A stretch of 64,000 nt of DNA. Source: an uncultured Lachnospiraceae bacterium (GTDB taxonomy: Bacteria; Bacillota; Clostridia; Lachnospirales; Lachnospiraceae). The number at the start of each line of letters is the position of its first letter. The first letter of the stretch is position 1. The stretch covers positions 62,001 to 126,000 of the forward strand of contig CAJULP010000065.1 in assembly GCA_910587295.1 (NCBI GenBank). The letters are read 5' to 3'. Under the pieces are notes generated by a model that was not told the DNA's origin, did not search any database, and saw nothing but the letters and a program-made list of their open reading frames with translations. The position numbers and the translations under genes are program-made. Positions 41,730 to 50,004 of this stretch are shown piece after piece.

Positions 41730-42317
41730 TTAATCAACAAACCCCATGGGTTCTTTTTCACTGCTCAAATGAAACCATGCCTTTCCGGCGATCGTTTCCT
41801 TTTTTACCGGCCCAATGTTTCCGGATCTGCTGTCCTCACTGCTGTTCCTATTATCCCCCAGCACAAAGTACTCATCACTCCCCAGGATGACCTCATTTTC
41901 CGCAATCCCCGGATCAGAGATCTTATCATAAGTATCACCCTCGTCAAGAAGCTCCCCGTCAATGTAAACATAGCCGCCTATAATCTGGATCCGCTCTCCC
42001 GGAAGCCCTACCACACGCTTTAAGTAATAATGGGAATTTTGATTACCGTTCGGTAAAAACGCAATTATGTCTCCCCTTCCCGGCTGAAACAATTTGTAGA
42101 TAAAACGATTGATGAAAATTTCCTGCCCATTATACAAAGCCGGCTCCATTGAAACACCGATCACACTGATCTTCATTCCCACCAAAAAAACAAGCACAAA
42201 TGCCAAAAGCACTGCCGCAAAACAATAGAATATGGTAACCAGTATTTCCCGCACCATATCCTTACTGACTCTTTTCTTTTTTTCATAAAAAGTTAAGCCC
42301 TTGCTGCGCCTTGCCAT
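41730..42317 (-). CDS. lepB: Type I signal peptidase (copy 2)
   Basis: 195 residues. N-terminal basic stretch and span (~23-45), Ser in GVSMEPALYNGQE, Lys in YYLKRVVGLPGERI, and FVLGDNRNSSEDSR. Clearly diverged from copy 1, so not a recent duplication. First gene after the rplS terminator; 21 bases before rbgA. Confidence 0.92.
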   Translation of the reverse strand: MARRSKGLTFYEKKKRVSKDMVREILVTIFYCFAAVLLAFVLVFLVGMKISVIGVSMEPALYNGQEIFINRFIYKLFQPGRGDIIAFLPNGNQNSHYYLKRVVGLPGERIQIIGGYVYIDGELLDEGDTYDKISDPGIAENEVILGSDEYFVLGDNRNSSEDSRSGNIGPVKKETIAGKAWFHLSSEKEPMGFVD

Positions 42318-42390
42318 CGTTTTCCCCTTCTGCCATGGTGCGGTATCATTTTTGCCATATGGAAAATTCCGGGAAATTTCCTATATGACA

Positions 42391-42423
42391 AGAAAAGGGC
42401 AATTGCAAACCAATTGCCCTTGT
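42391..42423 (-). terminator. Rho-independent terminator after rplS
   Basis: Stem AAGGGCAATTG / CAATTGCCCTT (42395-42405 with 42411-42421), loop 5 bases; on the minus strand it runs into TTCTTG. Confidence 0.85.
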
Positions 42424-42443
42424 GCTTTCCCACACTTTTAAAA

Positions 42444-42788
42444 TTAACCGCGGATTTCTTTTATCTTTGCTTTCTTACCTACACGGTCTCTTAAGTAGAA
42501 TAATTTTGCCCTTCTTACTTTACCCCTGCGGACTACTTCGATCTTTTCCACATTAGGAGAATAAACCGGCCATGTCTTCTCTACGCCTACACCGTTAGAA
42601 GTCTTTCTCACTGTGAAAGTCTCTCTTACCCCGGTTCCCTGTCTTTTAAGCACAACACCTTCAAATACCTGAATCCTTTCACGGTTTCCTTCCTTGATCT
42701 TACCATATACCTTAATGGTATCACCTACGTTAAATGAAGCTACTTCCTTTAACTGTTCATCTTCAATGCTCTTAATAATATCGTTCAT
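42444..42788 (-). CDS. rplS: 50S ribosomal protein L19
   Basis: 114-residue L19 of the large subunit, at the 30S-50S interface. FNVGDTIKVYGKIKEGNRERIQVFEG and the C-terminal RRGKVRRAKLFYLRDRVGKKAKI are the family signature. Last gene of the ylxM-ffh-...-rplS cluster, with its own promoter and a leader of about 70 bases. Confidence 0.97.
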   Translation of the reverse strand: MNDIIKSIEDEQLKEVASFNVGDTIKVYGKIKEGNRERIQVFEGVVLKRQGTGVRETFTVRKTSNGVGVEKTWPVYSPNVEKIEVVRRGKVRRAKLFYLRDRVGKKAKIKEIRG

Positions 42789-42865
42789 ATTAAACCTCCA
42801 TTTGATGATTAGATGTTCTTAATACGTTCCGTAACAGAGGACCATCACAATTTCGCAACAGTAAT

Positions 42866-42894
42866 AATTTACCACACCTTCCTGCAAAATGCAA
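42866..42894 (-). promoter_or_regulatory. Internal promoter and leader of rplS
   Basis: Minus strand TTGCAT (42889-42894), 17-nt spacer, TAAATT (42866-42871), in a 114-bp gap after trmD. The remaining leader could hold an L19-type autoregulatory structure known in other Firmicutes; I cannot fold it with certainty. Confidence 0.5.
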
Positions 42895-42902
42895 GCAAAA
42901 AA

Positions 42903-43697
42903 TCAAACTCCCTGATGGGTCGTGCAACAATTCAGTCGTTTTTCTAATTTTCTCCTTAACCGCTCTTCCTTCTTTGCTTTCCTTACAAAATACTCCTGGT
43001 TTTCCGCAGCCCACTTTTCATACAAATCGGGGCGCAGCCGCTTTGTCCTCTCCAAAGACTGCTCCAGCCGCCACTCTTCTACCTTTTTATGATCACCGGA
43101 TAATAAAATTGCCGGTACCTTCTTTTCCTTCCACACTTCCGGCCTTGAGTACTGGGGATATTCCAGCAGATGCTCGGAAAAGCTTTCACTTACGCCCGAT
43201 TCCTGATTACTGAGAACCCCCGGCACCATTCTTGAAACAGCATCAATCATGACCATGGCCGGTAACTCTCCGCCGGTGAGCACGTAATCACCAATTGATA
43301 CCTGGTCCGTAACAATCTCCTCAAGGACCCTCTCATCAATCCCCTCATAATGCCCGCAAAGAAAAATCAGATCTTCCTCTTTCGCAAATTCCTTTGCCAT
43401 ATGCTGATTGAATGTATTTCCCTGGGGTGACAAAAATACCACCCGCGTTTTTTTCTCTGTGCCAATCCTTCTGTTTACAGCTTCCCATGCATCATAAACA
43501 GGCTGTGCCTGCATTAACATGCCGGCGCCGCCGCCATAAGGGTAATCATCCACTTTTTTATGTTTGTTTTCCGTATAATCCCGAATATTGACCACCTCAA
43601 GGGAAATGATCCCCGCCTTAATGGCGCGTCCTGTAATGCTGGCCATAAGGCCGTCTCGTATCATGTCCGGAAAAAGTGTCAGCACATGGAAGTTCAC
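42903..43697 (-). CDS. trmD: tRNA (guanine-N1-)-methyltransferase TrmD
   Basis: Methylates G37 next to the anticodon, preventing frameshifts. SPOUT knot motifs: YPYGGGAGMLMQ, LCGHYEGIDERV and SIGDYVLTGGELPA. 264 residues. The start is GTG at 43697 with AAGGAGA upstream. Lies 14 bases after rimM. Confidence 0.96.
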   Translation of the reverse strand: MNFHVLTLFPDMIRDGLMASITGRAIKAGIISLEVVNIRDYTENKHKKVDDYPYGGGAGMLMQAQPVYDAWEAVNRRIGTEKKTRVVFLSPQGNTFNQHMAKEFAKEEDLIFLCGHYEGIDERVLEEIVTDQVSIGDYVLTGGELPAMVMIDAVSRMVPGVLSNQESGVSESFSEHLLEYPQYSRPEVWKEKKVPAILLSGDHKKVEEWRLEQSLERTKRLRPDLYEKWAAENQEYFVRKAKKEERLRRKLEKRLNCCTTHQGV

Positions 43698-43711
43698 CTT
43701 CTGTTCTCCTT

Positions 43712-44221
43712 TTACTCTAAAAGCCCGTCCAAAAGACGAATCTGCATTTCACCCTTTTCAATATCCACAGAAAGGACACATTCTTTAATTGCCGGAAGTA
43801 AAAGCTCCCGCCCGTCCGAAAGCGCAATCACATAGACATCGTTGGCTCCCGTTTCTATCACATCCTTTAGTATCCCCTTAAGCTGCTCTTTTTGGGCAAT
43901 TACCGAAATCCCTATCAGATCCGCAATAAAATATTCGTCCTTATCAAGTTTTACAGCCTGCTTTCTTGTAACAAAAAGGCTGCTCCCCTTGTATTGTTCC
44001 ACATCATTGATATCATTGATCTCTGCAAACTTTACTATGACAAACTGCTTGAAAAACTTCACACTCTGAATTTTTAATTCTCTTTTTTCTTTTCCGTTAT
44101 CAAGTAATACTCTGTCCAATTTCTTAAAACGCTGTGGATCATCCGTAGTGGGAAATACCTTCACTTCCCCCCTTATCCCATGGGTTGATGAGATGATCCC
44201 CACCTTTAACAAATCTTCCAT
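43712..44221 (-). CDS. rimM: Ribosome maturation factor RimM
   Basis: 16S rRNA-processing factor binding S19. N-terminal VGIISSTHGIRGEVKVFPTTD is the RimM barrel, and the C-terminal half is a PRC barrel (IGISVIAQKEQLKGILKDV). The start at 44221 (MEDLLKVG) follows GGAG; ATGs further upstream to 44266 are weakly supported. 169 residues. Confidence 0.94.
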   Translation of the reverse strand: MEDLLKVGIISSTHGIRGEVKVFPTTDDPQRFKKLDRVLLDNGKEKRELKIQSVKFFKQFVIVKFAEINDINDVEQYKGSSLFVTRKQAVKLDKDEYFIADLIGISVIAQKEQLKGILKDVIETGANDVYVIALSDGRELLLPAIKECVLSVDIEKGEMQIRLLDGLLE

Positions 44222-44286
44222 CCTGTTCTCCATCCATTTCCCTATCATTACAAAAGGATGCATCACGCACCCTTTTGTAAATCTGC

Positions 44287-44514
44287 TTAGACGATTTCCA
44301 CGTCCACTTTTTGATTTTCCTTGGTTGATGCCGCTTTAACCACAGAACGGATTGCTTTTGCGATCCGCCCCTGCTTCCCGATCACCTTTCCCATATCGGA
44401 CGCAGCAACATGAAGTTCAAGGGTAACATGCTTCCCTTCTTCCTTCTGGGTGACTACCACCTCATCCGGATGCTCTACAAGCGCTTTTGCAATTACTTCA
44501 ACTAATTCTTTCAT
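44287..44514 (-). CDS. khpA: KH-domain RNA-binding protein KhpA
   Basis: 75-residue single-KH protein (YlqC). DMGKVIGKQGRIAKAIRSV holds the GxxG loop. KhpA with KhpB binds small and messenger RNAs and affects cell division. The position between rpsP and rimM is conserved in Firmicutes. GGAGG precedes the ATG. Confidence 0.95.
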   Translation of the reverse strand: MKELVEVIAKALVEHPDEVVVTQKEEGKHVTLELHVAASDMGKVIGKQGRIAKAIRSVVKAASTKENQKVDVEIV

Positions 44515-44577
44515 AGTCCACCTCCAAAAGGTTTGACCTTATAAAGGCATGACCTTATAAAGGTCTGTCAACAGTTA

Positions 44578-44823
44578 TTATTTTCCAATGCCTGCCTGCT
44601 TGAAAATCTTGCTGACAACTTCTGTAGGCTGAGCTCCGTTTGCAAGCCACTTCTTAGCAAGTTCCTCATTTACCTTAAAGGTACTGGGATCTGTGTTGGG
44701 ATCGTAAGTTCCGATTTCTTCGATACATCTTCCGTCTCTGGGAGACCTGGAATCTGCAACTACGATTCTATAGAAAGGAGCTTTCTTTTGTCCCATTCTT
44801 CTTAATCTGATCTTTACTGCCAT
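44578..44823 (-). CDS. rpsP: 30S ribosomal protein S16
   Basis: Small-subunit protein S16, 81 residues from the ATG at 44823 (MAVKIRLRRMGQKKAPFYRI). GGAGGTGAG lies directly upstream, so the in-frame ATG at 44838 is not the start. Operon partner of ffh, khpA and rimM. Confidence 0.97.
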   Translation of the reverse strand: MAVKIRLRRMGQKKAPFYRIVVADSRSPRDGRCIEEIGTYDPNTDPSTFKVNEELAKKWLANGAQPTEVVSKIFKQAGIGK

Positions 44824-44923
44824 CTTTCTCACCTCCATAAATTTTCTTTATTTACTCTATTTTTGAAAAGGTCCTGTTTCCAAAGGATAATTCCCGGAAA
44901 AAATTCCCTATTTCACATATATC

Positions 44924-46279
44924 TTAGAACGGGAAACGCATTCCGCCGAATCCGCCTCTGCCCCGCTTGCCGCCCATAAGTCCCGGCATCTGCTTCATCA
45001 TTTTCTGAGATTGCTCAAACTGCTTTACAAAACGGTTGACCACCGCCATATCCACACCTGCGCCTTTCGCAATCCGGCCCTTCCTGCTTAAGTTTAGAAG
45101 TTTGGGATTCTTACGCTCTTCCGGAGTCATGCTCAAAATGATCGCTTCTGTCCTTGCAAGCTGCTTTTCATCGATCATGGATTCAATGTTTCCCATTCTC
45201 CCCATGCCAGGAAGCATGCTCAAAATGCTGCTAAGCCCTCCCATGTTCCGCATCTGCTTCATACTTTCCAGATAATCATTAAAGTCAAACTTGCCCTTCT
45301 TCATCCGGGCAGCCATTTCCTTTTCTTTATCCTCATCAATGGAAATGTTTTCCTGTGCCTTTTCAATCAGAGAAAGCACATCGCCCATCCCTAAGATCCG
45401 GTTTGCCATTCTATCCGGATAAAACTGTTCTAGATCAGACAGCTTTTCCCCCATACCTACATATAAGATAGGCTTTCCCGTGACAGCCTTAACGGAAAGT
45501 GCGGCACCGCCCCTGGTATCGCCGTCCATCTTGGAAAGCGCAACGCCGTCAATGCCGATCCTGTCGTTAAATTCCACTGCCACAGTGACCGCATCCTGTC
45601 CTGTCATGGCATCTACCACCAAAAGCGTCTGGTGGACTTCCACCTGTTCCTTAATGTTGGTAAGTTCCGTCATCATGTCCTCATCAATATGGAGACGTCC
45701 GGCGGTATCTAATATCACTACATTGTGCCCGTTTTTCTTTGCGTGCTCAATGGATGCCTTCGCAATATCCACAGGATTGTGGTTATCCCCCATGGAAAAC
45801 ACATCTACCTGCTGCTTTTCCCCGTTTAACTGGAGCTGCTTGATAGCCGCAGGACGATATACGTCACAAGCCACGAGAAGCGGCTTTTTCCCTTTTAATT
45901 TCAACTTTCCGGCAATCTTCGCCGTGGTGGTAGTCTTACCGGCACCCTGGAGGCCGCACATCATGATGGTTGTGATGGACTTTCCCGGCTGCATTTTAAG
46001 TTCGGTGGTCTCGGATCCCATAAGGGATACCATCTCCTCATTAACGATCTTAATGACCATCTGCCCGGGGTTTAAGCCGTTCATCACATCTGCGCCTACA
46101 GCCCTCTCTTCCACTGCTTTCACGAACTGCTTGACCACCTTGAAGTTCACATCAGCTTCCAGCAAGGCAAGCTTGACTTCCCTAAGGGCCGTTTTTACGT
46201 CCGCTTCTGTAAGCCGTCCTTTACTCCTAAGGCTCTTAAACACGTTTTGAAGTTTATCTGTTAAGCTCTCAAATGCCAT
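44924..46279 (-). CDS. ffh: Signal recognition particle protein Ffh
   Basis: SRP54 GTPase that recognises signal sequences and targets ribosomes to FtsY at the membrane. N domain (~1-90), G domain with GLQGAGKTTTTAKIA, DVYRPAAIKQL, DTAGRL and SKMDGDTRGG, then a methionine-rich M domain (SMKQMRNMGG..., SQKMMKQMPGLMGG) binding signal peptides and SRP RNA. 451 residues. It starts 3 bases after ylxM. Confidence 0.97.
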   Translation of the reverse strand: MAFESLTDKLQNVFKSLRSKGRLTEADVKTALREVKLALLEADVNFKVVKQFVKAVEERAVGADVMNGLNPGQMVIKIVNEEMVSLMGSETTELKMQPGKSITTIMMCGLQGAGKTTTTAKIAGKLKLKGKKPLLVACDVYRPAAIKQLQLNGEKQQVDVFSMGDNHNPVDIAKASIEHAKKNGHNVVILDTAGRLHIDEDMMTELTNIKEQVEVHQTLLVVDAMTGQDAVTVAVEFNDRIGIDGVALSKMDGDTRGGAALSVKAVTGKPILYVGMGEKLSDLEQFYPDRMANRILGMGDVLSLIEKAQENISIDEDKEKEMAARMKKGKFDFNDYLESMKQMRNMGGLSSILSMLPGMGRMGNIESMIDEKQLARTEAIILSMTPEERKNPKLLNLSRKGRIAKGAGVDMAVVNRFVKQFEQSQKMMKQMPGLMGGKRGRGGFGGMRFPF

Positions 46280-46282
46280 AAA

Positions 46283-46624
46283 TTACATTTCCTCTAAGAT
46301 TTGACGGGATAAAGCTTTCACCTTAAGCACCAGCTCTTCCCTCGTAACCGTGGTGTCGTCAGCGATCTTCTCAAGGCTGCTGACTTTGCTTTTCATATTT
46401 AAAAACCGTTCTACCAGATGCAGCTTATCTTCATATTCCTTAAGACTGTAGTCACAGCGCCGCACCAGATCATGAACTCCCTGGCGGGAAATACCGTTTT
46501 CCTTCGCAATCTCCGCAAGGGAAAGGTCGTTATACACCACATCCTCATATATCTTCCTTTGGCGCTCGGTCAAAAGTTCTCCATAAAAATCATACAAAAG
46601 ACCTTGTTCCACTATTTTTTCCAT
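46283..46624 (-). CDS. ylxM: YlxM/p13-like helix-turn-helix protein
   Basis: 113-residue SRP-associated DNA-binding-like protein. Sigma-70 region 4-like helix-turn-helix: LTERQRKIYEDVVYNDLSLAEIA, GISRQGVHDLVRRCDY. In streptococci the homologue modulates SRP GTPase activity. Conserved immediately upstream of ffh. AGGTGG precedes the ATG. Confidence 0.95.
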   Translation of the reverse strand: MEKIVEQGLLYDFYGELLTERQRKIYEDVVYNDLSLAEIAKENGISRQGVHDLVRRCDYSLKEYEDKLHLVERFLNMKSKVSSLEKIADDTTVTREELVLKVKALSRQILEEM

Positions 46625-46641
46625 TTGTAACCACCTAAGGT

Positions 46642-46670
46642 AGGATACAACAAAAAAATCAGCCTGTCAA
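46642..46670 (-). promoter_or_regulatory. Promoter of the ylxM-ffh operon
   Basis: Minus strand TTGACA (46665-46670), 17-nt spacer, TATCCT (46642-46647). The -35 is part of the stem of the upstream terminator. Confidence 0.5.
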
Positions 46671-46693
46671 GTGTTTTTGCTTGACAGACTGAT
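46652..46693 (-). terminator. Rho-independent terminator of the DUF1703 gene
   Basis: Minus strand stem ATCAGTCTGTCAAG with CTTGACAGGCTGAT (one mismatch), loop CAAAAACA, followed by seven Ts (46652-46658). Confidence 0.9.
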
Positions 46694-46711
46694 CTTTAAT
46701 TGTTCTTTGCA

Positions 46712-48430
46712 CTATCCTATCAGGCATTCCTTTCCCTTGAACGCAAGCCCGTATTTCCGAATCTGCCCTTTTACGAACCCATTCGCCAAAAGCTCCGCTT
46801 CATATTGTTTATCCTCTATCTGTGCATGGGCATTTGCAAGAGTGTCCTCAAGAGTCTTCTCATCCTCGTCAGCATCCTGCACTTTAAACTCAAAGATAAA
46901 CGCTTTCCCCTCCTTATCAAGCGGTTCCATCATCACATCGTATCTTCCGTATCCGCTTTCCCGGTTTGAACGGATTTTATACGTGCCCGCAAGATCCACC
47001 ACCATCCCAAGCACGAATCCATGGTAAAACCGTTCCGGTTCCGTCTGATCGGAAGGTTTGTTCCCACTGTCAAAAGAGCTGAATGTATCAAGCGCTACCT
47101 TATTCATAAACGTGTTCATTTTCCTGACATTATCGCTTAGCAGGGCATTGATAAATTCATTGTAATAAGTTTTCACACTTCCGCCAAACCAGCCCGCTAC
47201 CATATTCCGAAACATGCTCCGCACTTCCAGATTCGTGAGCGCCATCGTATATACCTTCTCCTTAAATTCACCCACATATTTAAGATCCAGCACTTTCAGA
47301 TATCCCGTTGCAAGAAGAAGGCTCCATACTGCATCCGGACTGCCGCTTAACTGGTCAAATACAATCTTTTCATCGATCACCGTATTGAAACTTTCTCCCT
47401 GAACCAGCCTTTCCATTGTCTGCTTAATATCCGGCACACCGGTCCGTATCAGCGAATTGACCAGCCCGTTCCCGCTTGTGTTTGACCAATATGCATCGTA
47501 TTTTCCTTTTTTGTTGATAAAAGATACGATGGACCAGGGATTGTAAATATCTGTATGTCTCCCAAAAGAAAAACCGTCATACCACCGCTTCACTTCCTGC
47601 TTTTCCCCGCCGAGCCCTGCCCTGTCAAGTGATGCAAAGACTTCTTCTTCCGTAAATCCAAAGGCCGTTTCGTATTTATCGGAAGTGGTAGTGACCACCT
47701 CCAGATTGTTCATACCGGTAAAAATACTTTCTTTTGCAACTCTCGTAATCCCTGTGATCAGTCCTCTCTCCAAATGCTCATTGGTCTTAAAAGCAGCATT
47801 AAACAGCCCGCTGAAAAAACTGACCGCCTCCTCCCAGTACCCCGAAACCCATGCCTCCTGCATAGGAGTATCATATTCATCCAAAAGGATAATAACCTTT
47901 TTCCCACCGTAATAACGCCGCATAAAATCAGCCATAGTGGAAATGGCGCCTGCCGCTGCCCCGGCATTCATTCCAGGAACAATATTATTGTAGTATTTCT
48001 TTTCATTGTCGCTAAGGATACCTCCCTCTAACAGAAAACGGTTCTTTTCATAGAGCTTTGCAATTACTTCCGTAATCTTGTAGATCATATCCGTATATCC
48101 TGCTGCCTTAACATTTGCAAAACTTAAAAATATGACCGGGAACGCTCCTTGCAAGGCCCTGTATTGAAATTCCCCGTCAACTGACTTCCGCTCCCAGATA
48201 GAAAGCCCCTCAAACAAATCACTCCTGTCTGCATATTGATTGGAAAAAAAACACTCTACCGTGCTCATATTCAGCGTTTTCCCAAATCTGCGCGGACGGG
48301 TGATCAGCGTAACCTTGTCCGCACATTCCCACCACTGCCTGATGAAATCCGTCTTATCAATATAAAAGATATTCCCAATTCTTACTTCCTCAAAATTCTG
48401 GTATCCAAGACCTGCCCTGTTCTCATTCAT
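46712..48430 (-). CDS. AAA-ATPase-like / PD-(D/E)XK protein (DUF1703 family)
   Basis: 572 residues. N-terminal AAA-ATPase-like domain beginning GYQNFEEVRIGNIFYIDKT, with Walker A RPRRFGKTLNMST and Walker B VIILLDEYDTPM; C-terminal PD-(D/E)XK nuclease domain (YGRYDVMMEP, FIFEFKVQ). Often present in many copies in gut Clostridia and Bacteroidetes; function unknown. The ATG at 48430 follows AAAGGA; the TTG at 48436 is the alternative. It is a lone gene with its own terminator, inserted between the translation cluster and accessory genes. Confidence 0.88.
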   Translation of the reverse strand: MNENRAGLGYQNFEEVRIGNIFYIDKTDFIRQWWECADKVTLITRPRRFGKTLNMSTVECFFSNQYADRSDLFEGLSIWERKSVDGEFQYRALQGAFPVIFLSFANVKAAGYTDMIYKITEVIAKLYEKNRFLLEGGILSDNEKKYYNNIVPGMNAGAAAGAISTMADFMRRYYGGKKVIILLDEYDTPMQEAWVSGYWEEAVSFFSGLFNAAFKTNEHLERGLITGITRVAKESIFTGMNNLEVVTTTSDKYETAFGFTEEEVFASLDRAGLGGEKQEVKRWYDGFSFGRHTDIYNPWSIVSFINKKGKYDAYWSNTSGNGLVNSLIRTGVPDIKQTMERLVQGESFNTVIDEKIVFDQLSGSPDAVWSLLLATGYLKVLDLKYVGEFKEKVYTMALTNLEVRSMFRNMVAGWFGGSVKTYYNEFINALLSDNVRKMNTFMNKVALDTFSSFDSGNKPSDQTEPERFYHGFVLGMVVDLAGTYKIRSNRESGYGRYDVMMEPLDKEGKAFIFEFKVQDADEDEKTLEDTLANAHAQIEDKQYEAELLANGFVKGQIRKYGLAFKGKECLIG

Positions 48431-48494
48431 CTGCAATTTCCTTTCCCGTATATTTATAGATAGTGTCTTCCCAACTATCGTATAAAAATAACTA

Positions 48495-49982
48495 TCAATG
48501 TCCCCTTCTCCCCATATACTCTACCACAAGCCCGGTAAGACAGGTATCTTCATATTTTGTTCCGGGGTAAACATCCTCGATCACAAACCTGAAATGGATT
48601 TCCACTTTGTCTGCCGCTTTCACCGCATCCACAGGCAGCGTAAAATACTGAGGTTTTATGGTATCCTCCAGCTCTAAATAGGCAAACGGCTTATCCTCCA
48701 CATACATAAGGAGCCGCTTTACCCGCCCGTTTTCTTCCCATGTCTTCTGGTTTTTTGCATAACCGTTGACCACACATATTTCCGTATAGCGCATATAACC
48801 GTCATAGATATCCGGGGTGTCCTTCGCATACAGATTCGGGGAAAACTCATCCGAAACATACCCTTCCAAAAAGCTCACGTCACCTTCTTCATACCATTCC
48901 CGTTGATACTGGTAGCTGCAGCTGCTGATAATGCCGATACTTTCTCCGATGCCGTTACCGTCCACGCCTTCTGCCCACGCATATTCCCGGCCGTACAAAC
49001 TGTTTAAATGGTCAGGCTCATACCGCCTTCCGGGATAAGAATACCCGTCGGCCCCGGCATCCCCGGATGCATCCGGATCTTGCAGTTCCGAGGAAGCCGT
49101 GATATCACATTTTCCTTCTGCCATCGCACAAAACTCGCCGCAAGGCGCATGCCATTCAGGAAAACCATAATCCGGCGCTTTATCATCATATTCTAAAGTA
49201 CAAAACTTCCCCTCCTCCACGGATTCTCCATTTTCCCCGTAAAAGAAATTCCTCACTTCCGGCTTCAAAAGATATGGCTCTTCCGGGTAATCCACAAGGG
49301 GAACCGGACTGTAATAAGCTGGGATCTCCACTGTAAATACGTGGCTTTCTCCCGTATCCTTCTTGCTTGTTCCCTTCCGATAACATAGATATACCCTCTG
49401 TGCACAGCCGGCAAACACATTCCTGCCAAACGAAACTTCCCTGTCACGAAAGTATATCCCCCACAATTGGGGGTTGCCGGCAAATGCGCCATCGCCTATG
49501 GTAAGCACCCCTGCCGGATTTTCTGTTCCTTCCACTTCCTTTTCAAACATCACATCCACAAGTCCGCAGTTTTCAAAACACCCCTCCCCTATATAGGTGA
49601 TATCAGAAGACAGTTCCAGGGATTGATTACAATCTCCCAAAGGAATATTCCGGAATGCATGATCGCAAAATCCTGTTACGACAGCTCCCCCAAGCCGTTT
49701 GGGAAACGTGATTTTCCATCTTTCATCTACCAGCCGTTTTAATCCTTCCCCAAAGTCCGCCCGATATGCTTCATTGATCCCCTTGATCAGAGCGTATTGT
49801 TCCCCATGCTCCCCGGTCCTTATCTCATAATCATAAAAATTTTCTTCCGTCAGAACTTTCTCAAATATTACATTCCCTGCAGCCAGAGACGGCTCTTCGC
49901 CGGAACAAAGCACGCACACGACACCTATCAACATAGCACCCGCAAATGCAATGGCCAGCATTTTAGACATTTTCTTTTTCAT
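48495..49982 (-). CDS. Secreted leucine-rich-repeat protein with glycan-binding-type C-terminus
   Basis: 495 residues. Signal peptide: KKKMSKMLAIAFAGAMLIGVVCVLCSG, hydrophobic core ~8-27, cleavage near SLA-AG. Residues ~80-230 hold BspA-type leucine-rich-repeat units (ITYIGEGCFENCGL, LTIGDGAFAGNPQLWGIYF). The C-terminal ~170 residues contain YAWAEGVDGNGIGESI, a hallmark of the NADase-type glycan-binding/discoidin-like domain. No LPXTG or membrane anchor is seen, so it is secreted or held by carbohydrate binding. The ATG at 49982 follows GGGAGAG; it lies 22 bases after the AraC regulator on the same strand and is probably co-transcribed with it. Confidence 0.8.
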   Translation of the reverse strand: MKKKMSKMLAIAFAGAMLIGVVCVLCSGEEPSLAAGNVIFEKVLTEENFYDYEIRTGEHGEQYALIKGINEAYRADFGEGLKRLVDERWKITFPKRLGGAVVTGFCDHAFRNIPLGDCNQSLELSSDITYIGEGCFENCGLVDVMFEKEVEGTENPAGVLTIGDGAFAGNPQLWGIYFRDREVSFGRNVFAGCAQRVYLCYRKGTSKKDTGESHVFTVEIPAYYSPVPLVDYPEEPYLLKPEVRNFFYGENGESVEEGKFCTLEYDDKAPDYGFPEWHAPCGEFCAMAEGKCDITASSELQDPDASGDAGADGYSYPGRRYEPDHLNSLYGREYAWAEGVDGNGIGESIGIISSCSYQYQREWYEEGDVSFLEGYVSDEFSPNLYAKDTPDIYDGYMRYTEICVVNGYAKNQKTWEENGRVKRLLMYVEDKPFAYLELEDTIKPQYFTLPVDAVKAADKVEIHFRFVIEDVYPGTKYEDTCLTGLVVEYMGRRGH

Positions 49983-50004
49983 ATAGCGCTCTCCCGTCTC
50001 GGTA

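Noticed and set aside
45480..46250. 256-residue plus-strand frame opposite ffh
   Set aside because: Ser/Thr-rich shadow of conserved ffh codons; no ribosome-binding site or family.
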